This document shows positions 54,113-63,186 of a stretch of DNA of 64,000 nucleotides, in pieces. Location: the NCBI GenBank assembly GCA_004010935.1, contig CP026511.1, positions 1,798,001-1,862,000 on the forward strand, given 5' to 3'. The position numbers were made by a program, and so were the translations under genes. Within the stretch, counting starts at the first letter, position 1. Every line of letters begins with the position of its first letter. The notes beneath the pieces were generated by a model, which saw only the letters and a list, made by a program, of their open reading frames with translations, did not search any database and was not told the DNA's origin. The DNA is from Pseudomonadaceae bacterium SI-3 (GTDB lineage Bacteria; Pseudomonadota; Gammaproteobacteria; Pseudomonadales; Pseudomonadaceae).

Positions 54113-55139
54113 GCTCAGCGGCCCATTCAGCCAAGGGCAGCCCCGGCTGTTGATGCCAGATACGCTGCCAGATCTGCTTGAGTCGGCTCATATCGCCGCG
54201 TTCGGCTGGGAGCCGGTCGACAAAAGGGATCAGCCTCCAGTCAGCGCTGTTTCGCTCGGCCAGGGCGAAGCGGAAGGGGTGGAAGCCAGTCATGCCGAGG
54301 CGCACGTCGGTTACCAACAGCTGGCCCGCAACTTCGTCGTAGCGCAACACGCCGCCGGTAAACCATTGCAAACGAGCATGCTGCGGCGACTCGCTCAGTG
54401 CCGCGGCGAGCCGTTTGCCACGTGGAATGGCTACCAGTTCGGGTGGTCGGTCATCGAACCAGCTCACCAGCGCTTCATGGTAGCGATCATCGTCGATGAC
54501 GATGACCCGCCATAGCAGGCTGTTGAACGGCGTCGGTGTGCTGAACATCTGACTCGCCTGAATGCCTTGCTCCGCCATCACCGTTTCGACGCGCTGCTCG
54601 GCCATTTGCTTGCCGGCCAGGGTGAAGCCGAGATACGCCGTCGACAACGCCAGCGCGACACCCGCCAAACGGGGGCTGCGACCCTTCAATCCCGCAATGG
54701 CACCGACCAACACCACCAACAGCAACGGGATGCTGTAGAGAGGGTCAATGATAAATACGCTGGACCAGGCCACCGGCGGTGTGGTCAGCGGCCAGAATAG
54801 CTGGGTGCCATAACTGGTGAAGGCGTCCAGCAACACATGCGTCACCAGCACCAGCCAGACCGTGAGGAACAGGCGCCTGCCGCTGTAAGCTGGATTAGGT
54901 CGTATTCGTCGCGCCAGCCAGGCCAGCACAACGGCCAGCGTGCTGAGCACGAAGAGTGAGTGGCTGAAGCCTCGGTGATAGGTCATGTCGGCGATTGCAT
55001 CGCCATAATCGATGACCACATCAAGGTCGGGCAGCGTGCCGAGCACTGCACCATAGAGCAGGGCCTTGCGGCCTTGCCAACGGCCCAACAGCGACGCCTG
55101 AACCGTGGCGCCGAGAAGGGCTTGGGTTATCGAGTCCAT
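54099..55139 (-). CDS. YdjM-family metal-dependent hydrolase, membrane-bound
   Basis: A 346-aa inner-membrane protein of the LexA-regulated YdjM/YfhO-like family: MDSITQALLGATVQASLLGR, then TLPDLDVVIDYG and YHRGFSHSLFVLS, whose Asp/His cluster could bind metal, followed by VTHVLLDAFTSYGTQLFWPL. Four or more membrane helices are followed by a C-terminal soluble domain. Its true activity is not established. I chose the ATG at 55139; the frame runs on to 55406 without support. The 3' end overlaps the permease pseudogene by 14 bp. Confidence 0.85.
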   Translation of the reverse strand: MDSITQALLGATVQASLLGRWQGRKALLYGAVLGTLPDLDVVIDYGDAIADMTYHRGFSHSLFVLSTLAVVLAWLARRIRPNPAYSGRRLFLTVWLVLVTHVLLDAFTSYGTQLFWPLTTPPVAWSSVFIIDPLYSIPLLLVVLVGAIAGLKGRSPRLAGVALALSTAYLGFTLAGKQMAEQRVETVMAEQGIQASQMFSTPTPFNSLLWRVIVIDDDRYHEALVSWFDDRPPELVAIPRGKRLAAALSESPQHARLQWFTGGVLRYDEVAGQLLVTDVRLGMTGFHPFRFALAERNSADWRLIPFVDRLPAERGDMSRLKQIWQRIWHQQPGLPLAEWAAELNQR

Positions 55140-55275
55140 GCAGGGTTCCATCTGTTTCGAGTGCGCTACGGTAGCCGAACCGGCTGACCCGTAGCGGCTC
55201 CAAATCATATAAAAACATGTCCGCAACGCTCCGGTTGTGGACAATGACCTTTCCATCCCGATTGTTGAAGGACCG

Positions 55276-55689
55276 ATGCTCGACATATCCAGCAATGTGC
55301 AGGTAGCCGACAGCGAGATCGAACTGACCGCCATCCGCGCCCAGGGTGCCGGCGGGCAGAACGTCAACAAGGTGTCCAGTGCGTTGCACTTGCGCTTCGA
55401 TATCAACGCGTCGTCATTGCCACCGTTCTACAAGGAGCGCTTGCTGGCGCTGCGCGACAGTCGCATCACCAGTGACGGTGTAATCGTGATCAAGGCGCAG
55501 CAGTATCGGACCCAGGAGCAGAATCGCGCCGATGCCTTGGAGCGTCTGGCCGAGATCATCCGTAGCGTGACGAAAGTGGAAAAAGCGCGTCGCCCAACGC
55601 GTCCCACGCTGGGCTCGAAAAAACGGCGCCTGGAAGGCAAGACCAAGCGCGGTGCGATCAAGGCTGGGCGTGGCAAAGTGGATTTCTGA
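55276..55689 (+). CDS. arfB: Alternative ribosome rescue factor ArfB (peptidyl-tRNA hydrolase)
   Basis: A 137-aa release-factor-like hydrolase that rescues ribosomes stalled on truncated mRNA. The catalytic GGQ lies in [15 protein letters not shown], and the basic C-terminal tail ([20 protein letters not shown]) enters the empty mRNA channel. AAGGA precedes the ATG at 55276; an earlier start at 55237 is possible but non-conserved. It is divergent from the YdjM-type gene. Confidence 0.93.
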   Translation: MLDISSNVQVADSEIELTAIRAQGAGGQNVNKVSSALHLRFDINASSLPPFYKERLLALRDSRITSDGVIVIKAQQYRTQEQNRADALERLAEIIRSVTKVEKARRPTRPTLGSKKRRLEGKTKRGAIKAGRGKVDF

Positions 55690-55821
55690 GACCTGCCAGC
55701 GGCATTGCACCGCTGGCAGACACGACTCGCCTGGTTCGGGCTTGCCCTGCAAACCTGTAATCGCGAGTCGCTAAGAGCTCAACAATGTAGCGAACGCTAG
55801 GATCAGCCCAGCATCGCTCGC

Positions 55822-57132
55822 CTAAGAATGCGTGCCGGTCCGCGGTTCGACGGCCTCTTCTTCGTCGACGGGCTGCTGGCCTTCGTCGAGGATGTCCGCC
55901 TCGGCGATCTCGCCCTCCGGCGTATCGGGCATCAACTCGAGCACGGTATGGCTGGTGCGCAACATCGGTGTGAAATGGCCGTGCGGCTCGGTTACCAGAT
56001 CGAATACGCGGCGCGAGCGGAAGTAGGAATATAGGGCCAGAAACGCCAGGGTAACCGCGAAGAACACCGGCAGCGCCTTGGGTCCGAAAAAGCTCATCAG
56101 GCCGCCTGCTATCACCGGGCCAAAGGCAGCGCCGAAACCGTTTGCCAGCAACAGGCCGCTGGAACCTGACAGAATCTCGTCCGGGTGCAGCTGGTCGACC
56201 ATCTGAGCCACGGCGATCGAGTAGATGGAAAACGCCAGACCACCCCAGACGAACATCATCCCCAGCAGCAGGGGACCGGAGGTCAGGGGGGTAATCAGAC
56301 CGCCAATCACCGCAGCGATTGCCACGACCCAGAGCAAGACCAGTCGACGATCATGCTTATCGGAAAACAGCCCGATGGGCCATTGCAGAACGGCACCCCC
56401 GAGAATGGTGATACTCATCAGCAGACCTACGCCCGAGGCATCGAAACCGCTCTGCGAGGCGTAGACCGGCGCCAGCCCCCAGAATCCTCCAAGCGTCAGG
56501 CCGGAGATCCCGGCGGCCATCAGCGGCAGCGGGGCGATTCGAGCCAACTGCAACAGGTCGGTCGCGGGCATGTCGGGCTGCGCGGGTTGTGCCTGGCGTG
56601 TCAGGGTAATCGGCATCAGCGCGGCGCAGATCAAGATTGCAGCCAGCGCAAAAAGCGTGAAGTTCATGGGGCTGTCGAGGCTCAGCAATTGCTGAGCGGC
56701 GGCCAGCGAGCCAAGGTTGACGGCCATGTACAGCGCAAACACCTGACCGCGTTTTTCTCCACTGACCTGCGCGTTGAGCCAGCTTTCGATAACCATGTAC
56801 AGCGTGACCAGGGCGACGCCATACATCACGCGCAGCACCAACCACACCCATGGATTCACGATCAGGACGTGAAGCAGCACGGCGATCGAGGCGAGGGCGG
56901 CATAGAAAGCGAAGGTTCGGATGTGGCCGATACGCCGGATAAGCGAAGGCGCCAGCCAAGTGCCGACGAGAAACCCGGCGAAGTAGCCGGACATCAGCAG
57001 GCCGATCAACCCAGTGGAGTAGCCTTCTTCGATGCCGCGCAGCGTCAGCAGCGTGTTCAGCAATCCATGGCCGAGCAGGAGGAATGCAACTCCACCCAGC
57101 AGCGAGCTGATGGGGGCTAGTAACGACGTCAT
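55822..57132 (-). CDS. MFS transporter (YcaD-like)
   Basis: Major facilitator of 436 aa with about 12 membrane helices; the first helix, MTSLLAPISSLLGGVAFLLL, and the loop GYFAGFLVGTWLAPSLIRR are YcaD-like. Cytoplasmic loop motifs such as FSDKHDRRLVLL (between helices 8 and 9) are preserved. A long acidic C-terminus (EEAVEPRTGTHS) is unusual. Substrate unknown. Downstream is arfB (convergent). It follows an 835-bp gene-free region. Confidence 0.82.
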   Translation of the reverse strand: MTSLLAPISSLLGGVAFLLLGHGLLNTLLTLRGIEEGYSTGLIGLLMSGYFAGFLVGTWLAPSLIRRIGHIRTFAFYAALASIAVLLHVLIVNPWVWLVLRVMYGVALVTLYMVIESWLNAQVSGEKRGQVFALYMAVNLGSLAAAQQLLSLDSPMNFTLFALAAILICAALMPITLTRQAQPAQPDMPATDLLQLARIAPLPLMAAGISGLTLGGFWGLAPVYASQSGFDASGVGLLMSITILGGAVLQWPIGLFSDKHDRRLVLLWVVAIAAVIGGLITPLTSGPLLLGMMFVWGGLAFSIYSIAVAQMVDQLHPDEILSGSSGLLLANGFGAAFGPVIAGGLMSFFGPKALPVFFAVTLAFLALYSYFRSRRVFDLVTEPHGHFTPMLRTSHTVLELMPDTPEGEIAEADILDEGQQPVDEEEAVEPRTGTHS

Positions 57133-57967
57133 AACAAAACAACCTTGAGCAAATTTATCCGTGAAGGCAGGCTGCCATGTCGCGAGCGGCGTGCCGTTAT
57201 ATCCATAAGTGACTGAATCACTTGAGTATCTGATTGTCGACGCATTGGCGTATGCAGCTTGGGCAGCATCTTTGGCCGAGGATTCAAAACGAAGCGGAAT
57301 TTCCTTGAAGCGCTTGTGTCGGCTGCTCGTCCAGCCTGAAACCGGTACCCCCGGCCGTGCTGAGTGACGCTCTGGTCAGCCAAACACAAACCCTGAGCTA
57401 CAAGCTTGGCCCAAAGTTTCCGTTTTGTCCCGGCATCATCCCCGCGACCAATGCCCGCGCATTACCGAGCAGGGCGTTTGGACGATGCACAGCAATTCGG
57501 CGGGCTTTTCACAAGCGTCACGCCGTCCAGCGTTGGCCGGGTCGATCCATTTCGTGAACCGGAATGCTGCGCTCGCGAACTGCCCAGGGTTAGCCCTGCG
57601 TCACCAACGCTGCTGCATGGTACGACTGTGCCGGGGTAGAGCCGATTCGGGATGCTGCTGACGGCGGCTTCGGCTATCCGGCCCCCACTTTGAAACTTGA
57701 AAGCCAGATGCGCAGCGATAACTGGCGGCGTCCGGCAAGACCGAAACTATCACAGCAGTGCGGCGAGTGGCGCCGTGGCCGATGTCTAGGGCGTCTGGGC
57801 TGAATTCGGTGCAGATCGAACATGGCTGCCGTGGCCGCCAACCAGCCTTAACCAGCTCGGGTCGAGCACTCTAAGCGGCAGCTGGGAAGGGTGGCGCCAA
57901 GGGGGCGCTAACCCTTCCCGGCAGTAGTAGGCCCCGTCTTACGGGACGCCGAACGACTGCTAGCGGT
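57133..57967. other. 835-bp region without a recognisable gene
   Basis: No open frame here has both a credible start and protein-like composition. At 57881-57922 there is a long GC-rich hairpin: outer arms GGGAAGGGT and ACCCTTCCC, inner GGCGCC and GGCGCT, without a T run. It is 45 bp downstream of the PA2817-like gene on its strand and could stabilise that mRNA's 3' end. The rest may hold the MFS promoter. Confidence 0.4.
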
Positions 57968-58375
57968 TCAGTGCCGTGGGCTCTCTTCCGGCATGCTCAT
58001 GAGTTGTCTTTCCATATTCCAGTCGAACGGTTCGTCGTTCTGCTCCGCTTCATAGCGACGCTCTTCCAGCCGCTGGAAGATTTCGATCTCTTCGTCCGGC
58101 ATGAAGTGAAGGCAGTCGCCGCCGAAGTACCAGAGCAGATCACGCGGAACCAGATGTGCAATCTGCGGGTAGCGGTGGAAGACCTGGCAGATCATGTCTT
58201 GGCCCATGTGCCGTTCTTCCGGCACGTTCTGAAGGTTCATGATCAGCTCGTCGAACCGCTCGAGAAACAACGCATGGCTTTCTTCCGAAACCTGTTCGGT
58301 TTCACCCATGGCAAGCAGGATGCCACGCAGATGGGCCAGAAGCGCCAGGTTGTGATCGTGATAAGGGTTGGCCAT
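57968..58375 (-). CDS. PA2817-like conserved hypothetical protein
   Basis: A 135-aa soluble, acidic protein resembling Pseudomonas PA2817: MANPYHDHNLALLAHLRGIL, SHALFLERFDELIMNLQ, and IAHLVPRDLLWYFGGDCLHF followed by MPDEEIEIFQRLEE. No catalytic motif is recognised. Gene order here (PA2817, fadE, ABC-2 pair, queF types) parallels that of P. aeruginosa. Function unknown. Confidence 0.82.
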   Translation of the reverse strand: MANPYHDHNLALLAHLRGILLAMGETEQVSEESHALFLERFDELIMNLQNVPEERHMGQDMICQVFHRYPQIAHLVPRDLLWYFGGDCLHFMPDEEIEIFQRLEERRYEAEQNDEPFDWNMERQLMSMPEESPRH

Positions 58376-58592
58376 GGTTCACCTGAGTCGATTGGGCGCG
58401 CGATTATAGAGGTGCGCGGGTTAATTGGGGACGTGTCTAGTTGACTCGAGTCGTGGGACTGGGTTCGGTACGCAGGTCGGATTGCTGCGGCGGGGTCACG
58501 TGCCTTGAAGAAGGCGGGGCGCGCTCACGTGGAGCAGGCATTAGCTGACGGTGCTGCCTGCAGGGCGACAGACATCGGTTGGAAAGGTGGCT

Positions 58593-58627
58593 TGCCAAGC
58601 GCCGCGTGTTGCGCGCGACGCTTGGCA
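58593..58627 (-). terminator. Hairpin downstream of fadE
   Basis: Arms TGCCAAGCG and CGCTTGGCA with additional inner GC pairing, 40 bp past the fadE stop. No T run, so it is a weak or mRNA-stabilising structure. Confidence 0.4.
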
Positions 58628-58667
58628 GGGACCATCGGGTTGGTAGTAAACGAGTCGCCAGCAGTTG

Positions 58668-61115
58668 CTAGCGAACCTTGCCTTCGGTTAGCTCCAACGG
58701 CTCCTTATCGAAATCATCCACGCTGATGACCTTGCGGCGTGCCGCCTCTGCAGCGGTGAGCTGCTGCGCTTCGGCGGCATCCAGTACGCCAGCCGCGAGG
58801 GCGGCGCTGATCGGATCCTCGCCTGCAGTGGGCTTGAAATCGCCCGCCTTGAGCGCTTTGTGCAGCTTCTTCTGCAGTGGCTGCGAGGCCGCCAGGGTGT
58901 CGAACGCGTCTCGCAGCGCACCCAAGGCTTCGTCGCTGCCATGTGGGCGATAGACGCCCTCCAGGATCTGCTCCAAGGCGGGATCGCCTTCCGGGCGCCC
59001 GAGAATGCCAGCGACTTCGGCATCCAGCTCATCTGACGGCCCTTTGTGGCGAGCGCCAAAGGGAAACACCAATACCTTCAATAGGCCGCCAAGCAGGCGG
59101 TTGGGGAAGTTGGCCAGCGTGTCGGCGAGGGCCTGCTCGGCTTTGCACAGGCAGTCTTCCATCGCCCAGCGCAGTAGCGGCGCTTGCTCGGCCGGATGAC
59201 CAAGATCGTGGTAGCGCTTGAGCGCTGCCGACGCCAGATACAGGTGGCTTAGCACATCACCCAGGCGCGCCGAGAGCCGTTCACGGCGCTTGAGCTCGCC
59301 GCCTAGCAACATCATGGACAGGTCGGCGAGCATGGCGAATGCCGCTGCAATCCGATCCAGGGATCGGAAATACGGTCGGGTCAGTTCGTTGCCTGGCGCC
59401 TTCCCGAACAGTCCGAAGGTCAGGCCAAGCACCAGTGTGCTAGCCGTGTTGCTGACGGCGAAACCGATGTGCTGCATCAGCAGCGTATCGAACTTCTTGA
59501 TGGCAGCATCGCGGTCAGGCTCATGAACCAGCTCCATTTCGCGAAGCACGAATGGATGGCAGCGGATTGCGCCTTGGCCGAAGATCATCAGGTTGCGCGA
59601 GAGAATGTTCGCCCCTTCGACCGTGATCGAAATGGGCGCCGACAACCACATGCGGCCGAGGTAGTTGTTCGGTCCCATGATGATGCCCTTGCCGCCGTGG
59701 ATATCCATGGCGTCGGTGATGCACTCGCGGCCGCGCTCGGTGAGGTGATATTTGAGTATGGCCGAAAGCACTGACGGCTTTTCCCCCAGGTCGACCGCGT
59801 TGGCGGTCAGAATCCGCGCGCTATCCATCAACCAGGCGTTGCCGCCGATTCGCGCAAGCGGTTCCTGGATACCTTCGAATGCTGACAGCGGTACATTGAA
59901 TTGCTCGCGGATCTGCGCGTATCGCCCGCTGACGTAGCTGCAGGTTTTGGCCGCACTGGCACCGGTAGCAGGTAGTGAAATCGAACGCCCGACCGAGAGG
60001 CAGTTCATCAGCATCATCCAGCCTTTGCCGATCATGTCGCGCCCGCCAATGATCGCTTCCAGGGGCACGAACACATCTTTACCCCAGTTCGGGCCGTTCA
60101 TGAACGCGGCGCCAAGGGGCAGGTGACGGCGACCTATTTCGACGCCAGCGGTATCGGTCGGAATCAGCGCCAGGCTGATGCCCAGTTCTTCCTCGTCCCC
60201 TAGCAGGTGCTTCGGGTCGTAAGTCTTGAAGGCGACACCAAGTAGCGTGGCGACCGGACCGAGGGTGATGTAGCGCTTCTCCCAGTTCAGACGCAGCCCG
60301 AGCACTTCTTCGCCTTCCCATTGGCCGCGACAGATCACGCCACTGTCGTTCATCGCGCCGGCATCGGAGCCGGCGTAGGGCCCGGTCAGGGCGAAGCAGG
60401 GTATGTCCGTACCATTGGCCAGACGTGGCAGGTAATGGTTGCGCTGCTCGTCGGTGCCGTAGTGCATCAACAGCTCGGCCGGGCCGAGAGAGTTCGGCAC
60501 CATCACGGTGGTCGCCAAGTCGCCGCTGCGGGTGGCCAGCTTCATGACGATCTGTGAGTGGGCGTAGGCTGAAAAGCCTTTGCCGCCGTATTCCTTGGGA
60601 ATGATGAGCGCAAAGAAGCCTTCTGCCTTGATGTAATCCCACGCTTCCTGAGGGAGGTCCATGCGCTGGCCGATCTCCCAGTCGCTGACCATGGCGCATA
60701 GGGTTTCCGTCGGACCATCGACGAAGGCTTGTTCTTCCTCGGTAAGCACGGCCTTTGGATAGCCGAGCAGCACGTCCCAATCCGGTTTGCCGCTGAACAA
60801 CTGTCCGTCCCACCAGACCGTGCCAGCGTCAATGGCATCACGCTCGGTGGCGGAGATAGGCGGCAGGACCTTCTTGAACCAGTCGAACATGGGGCCGCTG
60901 AAATACTTGATGCGCAGTTCGGCCACCAGTAAAGGCACCGCGAAGGCAATCAGCACCAGCCAGAGGATGACCATCAGCCAGGCCGGCGTCTCCTCGGCCG
61001 CGCCCATAAGAACCAGATAAGCCGCAACGATAGCCAGCGCGGGGACGGGGGAAACCCGTAAGTGAGCGATCACGGCGATGCCGATGAGTAACACGAGCAG
61101 CCAGAGCAGGGTCAT
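58668..61115 (-). CDS. fadE: Acyl-CoA dehydrogenase FadE
   Basis: Long-form membrane-associated acyl-CoA dehydrogenase of 815 aa that carries out the first step of beta-oxidation. Two N-terminal membrane helices (TLLWLLVLLIGIAVIAHL and LMVILWLVLIAFAVPLLVAE) precede the dehydrogenase core: FALTGPYAGSDAGAMNDSG for flavin/substrate contacts, GRSISLPATGASAAK and MDIHGGKGIIMGPNNYLGR. A C-terminal DUF1974-type extension follows, as in E. coli FadE (814 aa). AAGGA is 7 nt before the ATG at 61115. The divergent ABC-2 genes share its upstream region. Confidence 0.94.
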   Translation of the reverse strand: MTLLWLLVLLIGIAVIAHLRVSPVPALAIVAAYLVLMGAAEETPAWLMVILWLVLIAFAVPLLVAELRIKYFSGPMFDWFKKVLPPISATERDAIDAGTVWWDGQLFSGKPDWDVLLGYPKAVLTEEEQAFVDGPTETLCAMVSDWEIGQRMDLPQEAWDYIKAEGFFALIIPKEYGGKGFSAYAHSQIVMKLATRSGDLATTVMVPNSLGPAELLMHYGTDEQRNHYLPRLANGTDIPCFALTGPYAGSDAGAMNDSGVICRGQWEGEEVLGLRLNWEKRYITLGPVATLLGVAFKTYDPKHLLGDEEELGISLALIPTDTAGVEIGRRHLPLGAAFMNGPNWGKDVFVPLEAIIGGRDMIGKGWMMLMNCLSVGRSISLPATGASAAKTCSYVSGRYAQIREQFNVPLSAFEGIQEPLARIGGNAWLMDSARILTANAVDLGEKPSVLSAILKYHLTERGRECITDAMDIHGGKGIIMGPNNYLGRMWLSAPISITVEGANILSRNLMIFGQGAIRCHPFVLREMELVHEPDRDAAIKKFDTLLMQHIGFAVSNTASTLVLGLTFGLFGKAPGNELTRPYFRSLDRIAAAFAMLADLSMMLLGGELKRRERLSARLGDVLSHLYLASAALKRYHDLGHPAEQAPLLRWAMEDCLCKAEQALADTLANFPNRLLGGLLKVLVFPFGARHKGPSDELDAEVAGILGRPEGDPALEQILEGVYRPHGSDEALGALRDAFDTLAASQPLQKKLHKALKAGDFKPTAGEDPISAALAAGVLDAAEAQQLTAAEAARRKVISVDDFDKEPLELTEGKVR

Positions 61116-61373
61116 TTGGTTTTCCTTGTTAGTCGAATGGCGTCCTTCTTGAGCATAGGCTTTCGAGGAGTGCGGGGTGAAGGGACAGGACGACGCGTTT
61201 GGTTTCAGATAATGACCGGACCGCAACAGGGGAGTTCGAATGTGACCGCTCCGCGCGACCCTGTTTATTCGCCAGTGCGCATTGGCTACCGACCGCCGTT
61301 TTGGTTTCGGCGTTGCAATTGGCCCGGTGTGCCCTTATCTATTCTGAATCTCTCGCGTTGTGTGCATTCTTAT

Positions 61374-62306
61374 ATGACTACTGCTCTGTCCATTCGGCAG
61401 TTGACCAAGGTTTACGGAAACGGCTTCGAGGCCCTCAAGGGCATTGACCTGGACGTGGCTGAAGGCGATTTTTTTGCCTTGCTGGGCCCCAACGGCGCCG
61501 GCAAGTCCACCACTATCGGCATCCTTTCCACGCTGGTGAACAAGACCGGCGGCACAGTAAACGTGTTCGGTCACGACCTTGACCGCGACCCGTCCGGGCT
61601 CAAGCGTTGCCTGGGTGTGGTGCCACAGGAATTCAACTTCAACCAGTTCGAGAAGGCATTCGACATTCTCGTCACCCAGGCCGGTTACTACGGCATTCCG
61701 GCAAAAGTCGCCAAGGAACGCGCCGAGCAGTACCTCAACCAGCTGGGGCTGTGGGACAAGCGCGACGTGTCTTCGCGCATGCTGTCTGGCGGCATGAAAC
61801 GGCGTTTGATGATTGCCCGCGCGCTGATTCACCGGCCGCGGCTGCTGATTCTCGACGAGCCGACCGCGGGCGTCGATATCGAGCTGCGCCGCTCGATGTG
61901 GTCGTTCCTCACCGAACTGAACCGCGAAGGCATCACCATCATCCTCACCACGCACTATCTGGAGGAGGCTGAACAACTGTGCCGCAATATCGGGATCATC
62001 GATCGCGGCAATATCGTCAGGAACACCAGCATGCGCGAGCTGCTCAAGCAGCTGCATGTTGAGACGTTCCTGCTCGATCTCAAGGAATCACAGCTGGTGC
62101 CGCCCGAGTTGGGCAACTACCCGGCACGCCTGGTCGATCACCACACCCTCGAGGTGCAGGTGGACAAGAGCCAGGGCGTGACCGATCTGTTCCGTATGCT
62201 TTCAGCGCAAGGTATCGAAGTGTTGAGCCTTCGCAACAAGACCAATCGGCTTGAAGAACTGTTCGTCTCCATGGTGGAAAACAACCTGCCGCAGGGGGCC
62301 AAATGA
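61374..62306 (+). CDS. ABC-2 transporter, ATP-binding subunit
   Basis: A 310-aa ATPase subunit of a DrrA/NodI-like exporter. Walker A is LLGPNGAGKSTTIGIL, signature RMLSGGMKRRLMIARAL, Walker B RLLILDEPTAGVDIE, and the H-loop TTHYLEEAEQL. The C-terminus after about residue 220 is an extension usual in this subgroup. The ATG at 61374 has no ribosome site and may be near the transcript start; the longer frame to 61116 is not supported. The permease overlaps by 4 bp. Substrate unknown. Confidence 0.9.
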   Translation: MTTALSIRQLTKVYGNGFEALKGIDLDVAEGDFFALLGPNGAGKSTTIGILSTLVNKTGGTVNVFGHDLDRDPSGLKRCLGVVPQEFNFNQFEKAFDILVTQAGYYGIPAKVAKERAEQYLNQLGLWDKRDVSSRMLSGGMKRRLMIARALIHRPRLLILDEPTAGVDIELRRSMWSFLTELNREGITIILTTHYLEEAEQLCRNIGIIDRGNIVRNTSMRELLKQLHVETFLLDLKESQLVPPELGNYPARLVDHHTLEVQVDKSQGVTDLFRMLSAQGIEVLSLRNKTNRLEELFVSMVENNLPQGAK

Positions 62307-63082
62307 ACGCAGAACTCCGGCCCAATCTGGTTGCCCTGCAGACCATCGTCCATCGCGAGATCCGCCGCTACACACGCATTTGGCCGCAGACGTTATTACC
62401 CCCAGCGATCACCATGATCCTGTACTTCGTCATCTTCGGAAATCTCATCGGGGCGCGAATCGGCGAGATGGATGGCTTCACTTACATGGAGTACATCGTG
62501 CCGGGGCTGATCATGATGTCGGTAATCACCAACTCTTATAGCAACGTGGTTTCCAGCTTCTTCAGCAGCAAGTTCCAACGATCCATTGAAGAGCTGCTGG
62601 TTTCGCCGGTGTCACCTCACGTGATTCTGATCGGCTTCGCCCTCGGCGGTATTACTCGCGGGCTAGCGGTTGCGTTGATCGTGACGCTGCTGTCGATGTT
62701 CTTCACCGATCTGCAGGTGCATCATCTAGGCGTCACGCTGCTCGTGATTACGCTGACCTCAACGATCTTCGCGCTGGGTGGCTTCATTAATGCGGTGTTC
62801 GCGCGCAACTTCGATGACATTTCGATCATTCCAACCTTCGTGCTGACCCCGCTGACCTATCTGGGCGGCGTGTTCTATTCGATCAACCTGCTGTCGCCGT
62901 TCTGGCAGACGCTGTCGCTGGCCAACCCCATCCTGCACATGGTCAACGCGTTCCGTTACGGCATCCTGGGCGTCTCGGATATCCGTATCGGCATCGCCAT
63001 CAGTTTCATGGCTGTGGCGGCAGCATGCATGTACCTGTGGTGCATTCACTTGCTCAAGAGTGGCCGAGGCATGCGCCAGTAG
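62303..63082 (+). CDS. ABC-2 transporter, permease subunit
   Basis: A 259-aa ABC-2-type permease with six membrane helices, e.g. YTRIWPQTLLPPAITMILYF, YIVPGLIMMSVITNSYSNVV, and FVLTPLTYLGGVFYSINLL near the end. The family motif EELLVSPVSPHVILIG (helix 3-4 loop) is intact. Its ATG overlaps the ATPase stop by 4 bp (ATGA), so the two are a coupled pair. Substrate unknown. Confidence 0.9.
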   Translation: MNAELRPNLVALQTIVHREIRRYTRIWPQTLLPPAITMILYFVIFGNLIGARIGEMDGFTYMEYIVPGLIMMSVITNSYSNVVSSFFSSKFQRSIEELLVSPVSPHVILIGFALGGITRGLAVALIVTLLSMFFTDLQVHHLGVTLLVITLTSTIFALGGFINAVFARNFDDISIIPTFVLTPLTYLGGVFYSINLLSPFWQTLSLANPILHMVNAFRYGILGVSDIRIGIAISFMAVAAACMYLWCIHLLKSGRGMRQ

Positions 63083-63186
63083 TTTTACGTTAACGGCCGA
63101 CCGTTCGGGAGCGAACGGCGGCCGGGCCATGATAAACCGGGCGGGAACCGATACACTTGCGGCCGTTTTTCGCACAGGTTTCCGCC

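Noticed and set aside
57129-57661. Small frames upstream of the MFS gene
   Set aside because: No ribosome site, poor codon composition, and no recognisable protein features.
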